Source of the DNA: Prorocentrum cordatum
Lineage: Eukaryota > Sar > Dinophyceae > Prorocentrales > Prorocentraceae
NCBI GenBank assembly: GCA_963575745.1
Contig: CAUYUJ010019103.1
Location: 112,501 to 176,500, forward strand
DNA: 64,000 nucleotides
Direction: 5' to 3'
A model generated the notes under the pieces. It was not told the DNA's origin. It worked only from the letters and a program-made list of their open reading frames with translations, and did no database searches. Shown in pieces: positions 12,205-23,217 of this stretch. The position numbers and the translations under genes are program-made. The stretch's first letter is position 1. Every line of letters starts with the position of its first letter.

Positions 12205-12292
12205 AGGAGAAGGCTGCAACAGCACCGAGCCAGCGGGGCACGCGAAGTGCGCGGGGCCCACGAGCTGCATTGGCGACAAGCCTGCAACGACA
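12205..12292 (+). repeat. Direct duplication, copy 1
   Basis: About 75 bp containing CCAGCGGGGCACGCGAA, GTGCGCGGGGCCCACGAG and TGGCGACAAGC. The second copy, nearly identical, is at 12598-12680. Both strands are open over each copy, so coding strand cannot be told; 11640-12200 and 12300-12600 are GC-rich without a recognised gene. Confidence 0.85.
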
Positions 12293-12597
12293 ACCATCTG
12301 AGATGCCACCGCCCGCAAGCTCATAGCACATGCCCGCCCCCCAGGAGCGCCCCAACCTCAGCCCACCGCCTCTTTACATCATCGAAATACACGCCCAGCC
12401 CCTGCACCACTGGAGCAACACGCGATACCCGACGAAGGCATCGGAGGGGAGGAGCATTCCAGAGGCGCGAGGGCAAGACGCACACCCACCTTCAGGAGCA
12501 CCACGGTCTCTGCCGACGGGTCGATTGACGTCGCCCCAGCATCCATAGGGCCACGCGCAATATCCTGCGACGCATTCGATGAGGAAGCGCCTTCCAA

Positions 12598-12680
12598 GAG
12601 CATGAGAACTGCGCCAGCGGGGCACGCGAACTGCGCGGGGCCCACGAGCTGCACTGGCGACAAGCTGGCGACGCAGACGG
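12598..12680 (+). repeat. Direct duplication, copy 2
   Basis: Near-identical to 12205-12292, about 390 bp downstream of it in the same orientation. Confidence 0.85.
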
Positions 12681-13084
12681 TCTTTGAACTGCTTCCGTCC
12701 TTGAGGCCCAACACATGCTGCCACTACCGCCACCACTGCCACCCCTCCCCGCTCCTCCAACCGCGCCGCCACCGCCGCCCGCCTCCATCCGTCCACACTG
12801 CCCGAGGTTGTAGTAGCTCAGGATGTTTGCGGGTTACACATCTCGCTGCGCAGCGGCGTGGCTGGCCACCGCTGCCGCGGGTCGCCCTTCTCGCGCGCGC
12901 TGGCCAGGGAGCCGCTGCAGCTCGCGATAGCGGGCTCCAGCTTCACCAGCCACGCGTCGTTGAACAGCGGCAAGGCCGGTCGGCGACTATCGCCCTTCTC
13001 GCGCTCGCTGAGCTGGGCGCCGTAGCTCGCGATGGCGGGCCCCAGCTCCGCCGCCAACAGGGCTTGCGAGGGCCAGCAAGTCAC

Positions 13085-14530
13085 GAGATCACGTTGGTGC
13101 TGCTGGAGTCCGTCATGCCGCTCGCGGTCTTGCTGCTGGAGTCCGCCGTGCTGCTCGCGATGGTGTTGCTGGACTCCGCCATGCGGCTCACGGTCGTGCT
13201 GCTGGAGTCCTTCATGTTGTTCACGATGGTGTTGTTAGGGGCGTCATGCTGCTCAAGGTCATGCCGATGGAGTCCGTCGTGCCGTTCACGATGGTGCTGC
13301 TGGAGTCCGTCATGCTGCTCACGGTCGCGCAGCTGGGGTCCATCGTGTTGTTTACGCTGATGCTGTTGATGTCCGTCGTGCTGCCCACGGCCGTGCTACT
13401 GGAGCCCGTCACGTTGCTCACGGTGACGTGGTCGGGGCCCGTCATGTTGATCGCGGTTGTGTTGCTGGAGTGCGTCCTGTCGCTCAGGATGGTGCTGCCA
13501 GAGTCCGCCATGCCGCTCGCGTTCGTGCTGCTGGAGTCCGTCGCGCTGCTCGCGGTGTTGCCGCTGGACTCCGCCATGCTGTCCACCGTCGTGCTGCTGG
13601 AGTCCGTCGCGCTGCTCGCGATAGTGCTGCTGGAGTCCGTCGCGCTGCTCACGCTGGCGCTGCTGGAGCCCGTCGCGGCGCTCACGACGGCGCTGCTGGA
13701 GTCCGACAGCCTGCCCCCGATGTTGCCGCAGGATTCCGCCGTGCTGTTCGCGGTGGCGTTGCCGCGGCCCGTCGTGATATTCACGGGCGCGCTGCTGGAG
13801 CCCGTCGTGCTGCTCACGACGGCGTTGCTGGAATCCGTCCTGCCCACGCTCGCGTTGCGTAAGTCCGTCGTGATGCCCACGGCGCAGCTGCTGGAGCCCG
13901 TCATCCTGCTCTCCGTCGTGTTGCTGGAGTCCGCCACGCCGCTCACGATGTAGCTGCTGGGGTGCTGCTGGAACCCGTCATGCTGCTCACGGTCGTGCTA
14001 CCGGACTCCGTCACGTTGCGGACGGTCGCGTTTTTGGCGTCCGTTGTGCAGTTCACGATGGTGTTGCTGGAGGCCGTCATGCTGCTCACGGTCGCGTTGC
14101 TGGAGTTTGTCGTGCTGTTCACGATGGTGTTGCTGCGGTGCGTCATGTTGCTCACGGCTGTGCTGCTGGTGTCCGTCATGCTGCTCTCGATAGGGCTTCT
14201 GGAGTCCGTCCTGCTGCCCACGGTTGCGCTGCTGGCGTCCGCCGTGCTGTTCACGACGGTGTTGCTGGAGTCCGTTATGTTGATCACGGTAGTGTTGTTG
14301 GAATCCGCCGTTTTGCCCACGATGATTATGTTGGAGTCCGTCATGTTGCTCACGGTCGTGCTGCTGGAGTTCGTCGCCTTGCTCACGATGGTATTGTTGG
14401 CGTCCGCCATGCTGCTCACGATGGTTTTTCTGGTGTCCGTCGTGCTGCTCACGACGGCGCCGCTGGAGTCCGTCGTGCTGCTCACGTCCAGGTTGCTGCA
14501 GTCCGTCGTGCTGCTCTTGATGGTGTTGGT
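13085..14530. repeat. 30-bp minisatellite, about 48 units
   Basis: Unit near GTGCTGCTGGAGTCC followed by GTCATGCTGCTCACG, 30 bp long, with point differences among units and very few length changes. Because 30 is a multiple of three, several frames stay open over hundreds of codons: a hydrophobic 10-residue repeat on the + strand (MLLTVVLLES) and a Ser/Thr/Asp repeat on the - strand (TDSSSTTVSS). Open frames here are therefore no evidence of a gene. Confidence 0.9.
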
Positions 14531-15088
14531 GGCGCAGCACCCACGGCGCCTGCGGCGCCATCGGCGCCAACGGTGCCCGCGGCACAGGCCGAGCCGGCGG
14601 CGCGAGCCGGGCCAGAAGCGCCTGCGGCGCCGGCGGCGCCCACGGCGCCCGCAGCGCCCGCAGCAGCCGCGGCGTCCCAGGAGCCGGTGGCGACGCGCCG
14701 CGGCGGTCTCCATCGTCCGCGGAGGCAGCCCTGCGGCGAGTACAAGGCCAAGCGCGGCCGTGAGGCCGGCCGCAATGCCAGCACCGAAGCGGCGGCATCC
14801 AGACCCCAAGAGGGCGAGAGCGAGGACAAGCCCGCGCCCGCTGGCGCGGAGGCTGCCGAGGGCGAAGGCGAGCCCACTGGCCTGGAGGCCATTGGGGACG
14901 CCGAAAGTGCAGAGCAAGCTGAGCAGGAAGGTGATTCGCCGAAGCAGCCACATCCAGTCCAGTCTCCCAACAGAGACATGGACCATGGACTGAGAGCGCT
15001 CGGCCAAGGCGGCGATCACCTTTCAAACCCTTCCTTGCCCCTCGCTCTCGCACTACCAATCGATGTCGGGAATGCGAGTGGACTTTGA
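14530..15088 (+). CDS. Acidic, Ala/Pro-rich exon-like island
   Basis: Right after the 30-bp minisatellite the + frame becomes protein-like: an Ala/Pro repeat (AAPTAPAAPSAPTVPAAQ), a basic stretch CGEYKAKRGREAGRNA and an acidic one (PQEGESEDKPAPAGAEAAEG, GEPTGLEAIGDAESAEQAEQ), with G/C in most third positions. The frame ends at TGA 15086, but the last ~80 nt lie at the edge of the dispersed repeat that starts near 15068, so the real exon probably ends near 14990. No domain recognised. A LINE first-ORF fragment is an alternative. Confidence 0.3.
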
Positions 15089-15225
15089 GATTGGATGGGT
15101 GGGTCTAGAATGCTGAGTTTGGGGTGGGGGTCTGCGCGGATGAGACGGACGAGGAGAAGAGGGGGGAGGAGGATGAAGTGGTGGAGAGGAGGAGGAGGAG
15201 GAGGAGGAGGAGGAGGAGGATATTT
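15068..15225 (+). repeat. Dispersed repeat, copy B, then (GGA)n
   Basis: Partner of 3466-3600: GGGAATGCGAGTGGAC, GGTCTAGAATGCTGAG and TCTGCGCGGA recur, then GGA triplets to 15225. Between 15226 and 15660 I see no gene. Confidence 0.85.
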
Positions 15226-15660
15226 CGGGATGTTTGTAGGGGTCTCAGCGGTTCGGGACCCTTGATGCGGGGCCTACTTTCCGATGGGAGTGTCTCTTGT
15301 CACCGTGCTGGCCTGCACGGACAAGCTTCGGCAGCTGACCCAGTGTTCGGCCAAAGGGACCATGGGAAGTTGGCCTGGGTGTTTCACCCTGTTGCGCCGC
15401 CATCCTCGTCATCATCCTTACCTTCCTCTTCAGCCTGCTGCACACTTATTTAAAAACCCACTAAGTTCGAAGGCTTGTGCTGCTGTTACGCGATCTTCTC
15501 GTGGCCGGTTATGTTGCTATTCGGCCGTCGCGACCAGGCTAACAATGGGGAACGGGCTCAATCGTCACGCGTGTTGCAGCGATCTGTTGCAGGGGTTGAC
15601 GCGCAGGCTCAGCGCCTTGGCTGGGGGCAGTCGCCGGGCACACGAGTACGCCAGAGCCGT

Positions 15661-15781
15661 AGAGAGGATCACGGGGAGGACGAGGGTACGGGGATCACGG
15701 GGAGGATCACGGGGAGGATCACGGGGATCACGGGAGCCGTAGAGAGGATCACGGGGAGGATCACGGGGATCACGGGAGCGC
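15661..15781 (+). repeat. 12-bp minisatellite
   Basis: GAGGATCACGGG repeated about eight times, with two copies of the variant GAGCCGTAGAGAGGATC. It encodes an artefactual Gly-Ile-Thr repeat. Confidence 0.85.
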
Positions 15782-16034
15782 GCGGGAGGGTGAGCAGCAG
15801 CAGCGGTCCCAAGGGGCACGGGCCGGGAGGAGGAGGGCCAGTGGGGGCGGCAGAGCAGGAGTCGAAGAGGACGATCCGGGTCACGCCCAGGGGTGCGAAG
15901 GCAGGCGAGTCTCGCGCGTCGCGGCGCGGCTGGGAATGCCTCATCCGCAGGGTTGGCGCCCCCGCGAAGGCGGTTCAAGAAGGCAGTTCAAGAGGGTGGC
16001 TCTTGAGAAGGTGGTTGCGAGAAGGTGGTTTCAG

Positions 16035-16212
16035 CAGGAGGAGGAGGAGGAGGACGAGGGGAGGAGGAGGAGGAGAAGAAGAAGGAGGAGGAGCAGGAGG
16101 AGGAGGAGGAGGAGGAGAGGAGGGAAGGGAGGAGGAGGAGGAGGAGGAGGAGGAGGGAGGGGAGGAGGAGGAGGAGGAGGAGGAGGAGGAGGAGGAGGAG
16201 GAGGAGGGGAGG
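16035..16212. repeat. (GGA)n microsatellite
   Basis: GGA triplets with scattered A or G changes. The island 16213-16395 has no recognised coding content. Confidence 0.95.
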
Positions 16213-16403
16213 AGATCAAGGAGGCGGGCGTTCTCCACGCGCCACGGCGCGCTTTTCCCCGGCCCCCGCGGGGGCCGCAGTGCGTTCGGGGATCCGTATC
16301 CGCCCTCGCGAAGATTGCCGCGCATCGCGGGGCGCAGTGCACGAAGTTAGGCGAACAAGAAAAAGGAGAGAAACAAAAACACAAGCAAACAAAAAGTGAA
16401 CAA

Positions 16404-16862
<459 letters not shown>

Positions 16863-16948
16863 AGGAGGAGGAGGAGGAGGAGGAGGAGGAGAAGGAGGAG
16901 GAGAAGGAGGCGGATGTGGAGGAGAAGCTCAGAGGGGACGGATCGGGG

Positions 16949-17008
16949 ATGGCGGAGCATGCGGGCGCCCAGGTAGCCGTGGATCAGTTCGGCCAACCGA
17001 TCTATCAG
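16949..17008 (+). CDS. Zinc finger gene, exon 1 (start)
   Basis: Begins MAEHAGAQVAVDQFGQPIYQ, 20 codons, ending in phase 0 at TATCAG|GACCTC (a GA donor). The ATG is chosen because it opens the protein-like stretch and is preceded by CTCAG, a possible trans-splice acceptor, right after a GGA tract. The DQFGQPIYQ style continues in exon 2 (GNYFDQTGQQ). An earlier GT donor at CCCAG|GTAGCC is possible but would lose this match. Confidence 0.5.
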
Positions 17009-17182
17009 GACCTCGACTCATCGGGGGGGGCTCTCTTCCAGCACACTCCGTTCCACACCTCAGGAGGAGGAGAAGGAGGAGGAGAACTTATTTCTTCTGA
17101 TGATGTGTTCTTTCAGCCAGGTCACCTCTCTTGCCAGTGATCCTCACCTGCCTTGGGCTTTGGCAGACTCTCTCCCCATTCT

Positions 17183-17302
17183 CCACCGCCCCCTTCTCTC
17201 TCTCTCTCACTTTCTCTTTCTCTCTCTCTCTCTCTCTCATTCTCTATATTTGGTGTGTTCTCTCTTTCTCTCTCTCTCTTTCTCTTTCTCTCCGTCCGCC
17301 CC
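17183..17302. repeat. (CT)n-rich tract
   Basis: CT dinucleotides with TTT interruptions. The following 17303-17600 has no gene I can see. Confidence 0.9.
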
Positions 17303-17599
17303 AACCCCCCTCGCCATTCGATGTGCGCTGTGCCTTCGACCTATTCCGCCCCCTTCTCTTCTGAACCCTGTCTGCGCCTCCTTCTCTTGGCCACGCCGTC
17401 GAAAGGGCCGACCGCCTAGCTTACACCCCCCACATAGCTTGCACCACGTAGATTCTCCTTTCTAAAAACAGAACAGGATCTACCCCCCCCCCTCCCGGCG
17501 TTATCGCTTCACCTTTCGGGTATGCAAATCATATATGATTATGACCACATGTCCATCTTAAATATGAATTTACACTATCCCCGGGGGGCCGGTATCCCC

Positions 17600-18130
17600 C
17601 CCCTGAGGTTCCGTTGTAAAAAACGTTGTGCGGTGACATTTTTTGTTCTAACATAACACTTTTTCGCAAATCCCTTGCAAAAAATGGGACGAAGTGCACA
17701 CGCGCGCGTCGTCGCGCGCGCATGCCGAAATCCTTCAAAAACCGTCGGTGCCGGAAGGATTTCGCAATCGGGTTTCCAAAAAAACATACAAAAACACAGG
17801 GTTTCGCAACACACTTTTGCTAAAAAAGCTTCCGCGCGAGCTCTTGCGAAATCTTAAGAGAACCATAGGTTTTTCAAGATTTTCACAAAATGCTATTAAA
17901 CGGGCTTCGCGCGCGCATGTCGAAATCTGTCGAACGCCCTTGCGCGTGTGCCGTCGCGAGAATCCTCTGCAAAAACGGGACGAAGTGCAGACGCGCGGGT
18001 CGTCGCGCGCGTATGCCGAAATCCTTCAAAACCCATCGGTTTCGGAAGGATTTCAAAATCGTGTGTCCAAAAAACCTACAAAAACCCAAGGTTTCGCAAC
18101 ACGGATTTTCAACAAAAGCGTGCGCGCGCG
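17600..18130 (-). repeat. Diverged inverted copies of the 4.3-7.9 kb subrepeat
   Basis: Read on the - strand this contains GGATTTCGGCATGCGCGCGC, then GTGCACTTCGTCCCATTTT and TTGCAAGGGATTT, matching the subrepeat of the array at 4308-7888. Two tandem copies of about 300 bp (17690 and 17990 on) share AAATCCTTCAAAA and GAAGGATTTC. Confidence 0.75.
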
Positions 18131-18134
18131 CTCT

Positions 18135-18136
18135 TG

Positions 18137-18167
<31 letters not shown>

Positions 18168-18785
18168 CTCCCTCCTCCCGCGTCGTCGTCGTCGTCGTCG
18201 CCTACGTCGTCCTCTGTCTTTCCTCGTGTTCGTCGTCGTCGTCCTCGTCGTCGTCGTGGTCGTTTCCGTCGTCGTTGTCGCCGTGGTCGTCCTTCCTCCT
18301 CCTCTCTCGTCGTCGTCGTCGTCCGTCGTCGGCGTCTCGTCGTCGTCCCTCCTATTTCGTCGCCGTCGTCGTCGTCGTTGCCGTCGTCGTCGTCTTCCTT
18401 CCTCCCTCGTCGTTGTCGTCGTCGGCGTCGCCGTCCTTCCTCCTTCGTCGTTCGCGTCGTCGCCGTCCTCCCTCCTCCCTCGTCGTTGTCGTCGTTGTCG
18501 TCGTTGTCGCCGTCGTCGTCCTCCCTGCTCCCTCGTCGTCGTCTTCGTTGGCGACGTCGTTGTCGTCGTCGTCGTCGTCGTTGTCTTCGTCGTCGTCGTC
18601 GGCGTCGTCGTCGTCGGCGTCGTCGTCGTCGTTGTCGTCGTCGTCTTCGTCGTCGTCGTCGGTGTCGTCGTCGTCGTGGTCGCTGTCGTCGTCGAAGTCG
18701 TTGGAGACGTCGTCGGTGTCGTCGTCGTCGGTGTCGGCGGCGCCGTCGTCGTCGTCGTGGCTGCCGTCGTCGGCGTCGGTGTCGT
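18135..18785. repeat. (GTC)n microsatellite
   Basis: About 650 nt of CGT/GTC triplets with CCTCC interruptions. 18790-19010 shows no recognised gene. Confidence 0.95.
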
Positions 18786-19017
18786 GGCCAAGTGCCATCT
18801 GGTACCCACCGTCACGGTCTTGTCTTGAGAGTTCTTGCGACCAAGTTGTGGGTGGGAGGGTGGGATGTTTGCACGAGCAGTGGAGAGGACAGCTTCAAGT
18901 TGAGCAAGTGATTAATTGCACCACATAGTTTGCATAACATCGGCTGCACTTCATACCTTACACCCCATATAGCTCACACACGCACAGTACAATAACTTAT
19001 TGTTCGGGATCCACGCT

Positions 19018-19345
19018 GGCTGACATATATGTATATAATATAAATATGTAGATATACACATACACACATAAATACATATACCTACACATGTCTACAGACA
19101 TACCTATACACATACATAAACATATACATTTGTGTACAGTATACACATACATATACGTATATGCATGCATGCATGCGTGCATGCATACATATTTAAATTA
19201 TACCTGTATATAAACATGTATGTATGCACATGTGTGTGTAAATGTGTGTGCTCATATGTACATGCATGATGTATGCACAAATATGTATAACATAGTTGTG
19301 CATGCGTACAAACATAGCTGTATATATAGGGATATACATCATCCT
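19018..19345. repeat. AT-rich CATA/TGCA tract
   Basis: Alternating purine-pyrimidine words such as ACATACAC, TGCATGCATG and TATATATA over about 320 nt; by far the most AT-rich part of the window. Confidence 0.85.
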
Positions 19346-19424
19346 TGTTCTCATCATCCTCCTGCTCTGACTCCTGCTCCTCCCCTGGGCGGCGCCCGAC
19401 GCGGCGTCGCTCCCGCCTGCCGAG

Positions 19425-19514
19425 GACGCGAGCGGCAACTACTTCGACCAGACCGGTCAGCAGGTGATGATCGCTGGCCAGCAGCCCGCCGCCCAGCAGA
19501 TGGCACCGCAGCAG
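19425..19514 (+). CDS. Zinc finger gene, exon 2
   Basis: Thirty codons, phase 0 to 0: DASGNYFDQTGQQVMIAG followed by QQPAAQQMAPQQ, a Gln-rich disordered stretch. The acceptor is GCCGAG|G after a C/T-rich tract; the donor is CAGCAG|GCGTCC (GC). The same frame is interrupted by stops in the upstream AT-rich DNA, so the open stretch is short and bounded by splice signals. Confidence 0.55.
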
Positions 19515-19529
19515 GCGTCCCGTCCCCAT

Positions 19530-19975
19530 CTGCCCCTCCTTGCCCCCCCTACCCTTCTCCTCCCCATCCGTCTCCTCCTCGTCCTTTCCCTCCTTCTCCT
19601 CCGTCCTCCTACCCTCCCCCCCCCTTATCCTCGTCCTTCACCCCTTCCCCCTCGTCCTCGTCCGCCTCCTCATCTTGTCCGCCGTTCCTCGTCCGCCTCC
19701 TCACCAACACCACCACCACCGTCATGATCTCGTCGCACGCAGCCATCATCGACCACCACCAGCAGCAGCATCATCATTATCCCCATCATCCTTATTGTCA
19801 TCCTTGCCATCCGCCCCCGCCTATCGTACTACGCCTGCTCCTCCTGGTCCTCCTCCTTCTTCTCGCCTATCGTACTACGCCTGCTCCTCCTGGTCCTCCT
19901 CCTCCTCCTCCTCCTCCTCCCGTCCTCCCCCTTGCTGGTCATCATCATCATCCTCCTCCCCCCCGTCCCCCTGAC
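19530..19975. repeat. C/T-rich degenerate TCC tract
   Basis: TCC/CCT words with a 51-bp direct duplication (CCTATCGTACTACGCCTGC at about 19820 and 19866). Confidence 0.8.
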
Positions 19976-20099
19976 CCCATGATCGACCTTCTTCTTGCCG
20001 TGCTCTTAATATTCTGGGAGGCGTTGGCAGATTATTCATGGCATCGGGAGGCCTTACAAAACGGGCGGAGGGAACGATATTAAAAGATGCGTCCCACTA

Positions 20100-20640
20100 C
20101 CATGTTACGCACCACGTACAAGGTACTCGCTCGCCAATTCGATGCACGGTTGCAGCCCGGTAGGCTAGGCCAGGTAGGTTTCCGCCCGGGCCGCTCCGTA
20201 AGCGACGCTTGTGCTGTTTAGGGGGGATCTTTACATCAAAGCACGGGAGTGGCAGCTTCCGCCGTGGGTCGTTGGCACTGATATGGCGAGCGTTCTCGAC
20301 AGACTGAGAAACCACGTGTTTTCTGGGCATTGTCGGAGCAGGATGCTCGGGTAGAGCACGTGCGGCTTGCATCCTACATCTGACCTGCCCAACGGAGAAG
20401 CGTCGATGGCAGCGCAGCATCTGACAGTACGCGCGGCGTCAAGAAAGGAGACGTGTTGTCAACAACGTTCTGTTACGCAAGTTGTTCAAGCATTGTGGCT
20501 TCGACGTTGGAGGCGCCTGGCGATTCTGCCGCAGAGTTCACATGCATGCTCGACATCTTGTTGGAAGAATTGTCAGCGTACGGCCTGACATCGAATTAAA
20601 ATACGACGCAACATGTACAAACGACGTTGATGCGTCCAAG
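20100..20640 (+). pseudogene. Decayed LINE reverse transcriptase fragment
   Basis: Typical blocks of a non-LTR reverse transcriptase appear in order although frames change and stops occur. YKVLARQFDARLQP and GFRPGRSVSDACAV lie in one frame (20102-20218, ending at a stop). AREWQLPPWVVGTDMASVLD, the motif A region with its Asp, is near 20245-20305. VKKGDVLSTTF, the motif B region (usually RQGDxLS), is near 20440. CMLDILLEELSAYGLTSN, the region after the catalytic box, is near 20545-20600. The FADD box itself is not seen. These blocks differ from those of the element at 39186 (KPxGGHR, YIDD), so this is another LINE lineage. It lies in intron 2 of the zinc finger gene. Confidence 0.7.
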
Positions 20641-21036
20641 GTTTAGCCTCTCATTATGTATATTGTTTGTTGCTTGTTGCCTGTCATGACGTCCCAGTCG
20701 GGCTACGAATAATACATCGGCAAAGCGTTATGTGGTCTGCGTACAATAACAGCAATCGCATGGAATGCGCATGGGGCACCTTTCATCTGCAACAGACAAA
20801 TACGTTTGAACACGTGTGTGTGTGTATCTATATACGTGTGTGGTTTTGTTTGAAGCTTCCAGGCGTCGTTTTTCCGCCCACTATTATCGATGGTCTTTAG
20901 ACGACAGCAAATGGCAGCACAGCGCCGGCCAAAAGTTGCGTCGACGCGTTCAAGAAGTTGGTTCGTTGGCTTCGGCAAGCTTCCCGCCGAAAGTTGGGAG
21001 GAAGCGAAGCGACGTTGCGAGCACGCGTCTTGGTAT

Positions 21037-21151
21037 CGCTCGGACGTGTGCATTTTTTCTCGGCGGGGATTATTAAGGAGCATCCTGGATCATCCTGCGA
21101 AACGGACCACGTTCGAAACCGAAAAAAGCAAAGGGAATGGACGTCCGAGCG
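21037..21151. mobile_element. Small inverted-repeat element, copy 1
   Basis: Bounded by CGCTCGGACGT and its exact reverse complement ACGTCCGAGCG, with further imperfect pairing inside (TGCATTTTTTC against GAAAAAAGCA). 115 bp, noncoding. A second copy starts 260 bp downstream in the same orientation. Confidence 0.7.
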
Positions 21152-21296
21152 ACGGCAAGGTGTTGTGTTGCGGCGCTGGTGAAAGCGCGGCGCTGTCGAA
21201 GCACAGGCGGGCTCGAGGCGGGGCGACTCTGCACGAGAGGTCGGGGGCAGAGCGGAGGGCGGCGGCCGCAGAAGGGAGGGGGGGGGGTCTTGGCAT

Positions 21297-21410
21297 CGCT
21301 CGGACGTGTGCATTTTTCCTCGGCGAGAACCATCGAGGACCATCCTGGACCATCGAGCAAAAAAAACACGCACGAAACCGAAAAACGCACGGGAAATGGA
21401 CGTCCGAGCG
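21297..21410. mobile_element. Small inverted-repeat element, copy 2
   Basis: Same termini as the copy at 21037 and similar interior (CATCCTGGAC, CGAAACCGAAAAA). Both copies are followed by GACGGCAAGG. The tandem pair could come from duplication of a ~260-bp block. Confidence 0.7.
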
Positions 21411-21829
21411 ACGGCAAGGGGTAGGGGGCACTCAGCCCGCGGAGGTCTTCGCGGGCAGTGCAGCGGCCTGCTGAAAAGTAGCACGATCAGTTGCTCACAG
21501 TGCCCTACCCGCCAGTCCTCTCGCACGTGCGCGCCTGCTTGCCGTAGTGTCACACGCCCTTCGTCTGCGTTCGGGGGAGGGGGGGGGCGAACTTGAGTGA
21601 CTGAGGGGAGGCCGAGGGAGACGCAACGAATCCGTGGGTGGCTTTGGGTCGTTCTGGGACGTCCCGTGTGCAGCGGGCAGTCGGCAGCCCTGGAAAACTC
21701 CTAGGAGGGCTCCGGGAGCTTTGAGAGGCGCTCAGGGCATTAGGAGGTTCTGGGAGATCTCACGGTGCCGCGGGAGGCTTTGGGAGACCTCGCACAGCTT
21801 TGGGAGCCTCCTGGGAGCATGTTGAAAAT

Positions 21830-22290
21830 GATCGTGGCCTTGGGGACGCGGACAGGTGGCGTTTGACAAAGGGTTCGTGATTTTGGAAGCGCGGACCCAT
21901 GCATGTTGCAAGGGGTCTTGGTTGGCCGTTACGAGGTGACTCAGGCCACACAACGAGTGATTTAGGCTATGTGGTCAAAAAAGGGTCTTGGTCTTGCAAG
22001 TTCGGAACCATCGCATCTCATGTTTCGGAGGGCCGTGACTTTTGGAGCGGGAACCGATCGCGTTTTACAAAGGATCGTGGAGTTCGGATCCCTTGTCTTG
22101 GCGGACAACCGTAGTCGTGGGAACGCGGACCCATCGCTTGTACACGGAATCGTCGATTTAGGAGAAAAGATACATTCTGATGTGCGCGGGATCGTGGCCT
22201 TGCGAGAGCGGGTTGATCGCATTGATGGTTTGGCGAGCGTGGTACGATGGTTGGTCGTGTTGGGGGCGTCGACCCTTGATTGTAATGGCC
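21830..22290 (+). repeat. Degenerate ~75-bp tandem repeat
   Basis: Words such as GGATCGTGG, GCGCGGACCCATGC, TTTACAAAGG and GGGTCTTGG recur about six times. Related words (GGGATCGTGGCCCTTGG, GGGAGAAGATGATTCGTGG) occur at 37020-37110. Confidence 0.55.
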
Positions 22291-22508
22291 TCTGGCCAGT
22301 GCCGCCGACCTGGGGGGCTCCAGATTCGGTGATCTTCGCGGCTCTGTGGCTTCCTCCTTCGATTCTTCCGGTCCTTTTTCTTCTCCTCCGGGGGGGGGGC
22401 CTGTAACGGTCCTGGGTGGGGTCCAGGGAGGGTTCCGACGGGAGGGTCCTGGGGGCGGTAGCGGCTAGGTCTGAGGGGGGTCCCCGGGACCCCCCGAGAC
22501 ATCTTGGG

Positions 22509-22650
22509 GATGCGCAAATCATTAAGAAAACGCCAGATGGGGGACCGCCCCCCCCCCCCTCCCCTCCTTCCCTGGGGGGGGCGTCCAGATGCGCAAATCA
22601 TAAAGAAAACGCCAGATGAGGGACCGCCCCCCCCCCCCTCCCCCTCCTTC
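22509..22650 (+). repeat. 79-bp direct duplication with poly-C
   Basis: GATGCGCAAATCAT starts at 22509 and 22588; each copy runs through AGAAAACGCCAGATG into a C homopolymer of about 12. 22660-23080 has no gene I can support. Confidence 0.85.
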
Positions 22651-23099
22651 CCTTGCCGAACCACCCCAGCGACCCCCCTCCAAGCAGAGCTGAATCTCTT
22701 GCTTAGGCTCAGAGCTGAAGATCTTGCTGAGGCTCCTTGTAGCTCACACGCCGGATCCGCGGATCCTGTGAATGAGTCATCGTGGGTCCTGGAGTGCGGG
22801 TACGGTTGTTCGTTTGAAGGCGCATGACCGTGGGAGCAAAGATCAATCGCAGTTACCAGCCCGCGTGGCCCTGGGCGTGCTGATGCGCAGCACGCTTGCG
22901 TACCCTTGAGGCCCCAAGACTTTGGACTAAACGTTTGTGGTATATTTGCGGTAGGGTTGCTGGTATTGCTATTGTTGTTGTCGTTGTTTTGTTGTGGTTC
23001 CTCGTGTTGTTCCCTCTATTGTCAGTATTAATATGAGTGTGTAGCCTCCGCGTCCCCTTAATCATCATCACCATCGTCAGTAGCAACATCGTCATCATA

Positions 23100-23102
23100 A
23101 GT

Positions 23103-23159
<57 letters not shown>

Positions 23160-23178
23160 GTCATCGTCATCGTCATCG

Positions 23179-23217
<39 letters not shown>

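Noticed and set aside
15475-16350. Open frame with Gly-Ile-Thr repeats and a basic tail
   Set aside because: Explained by the 12-bp minisatellite and the GGA tract; the part between shows no motif.
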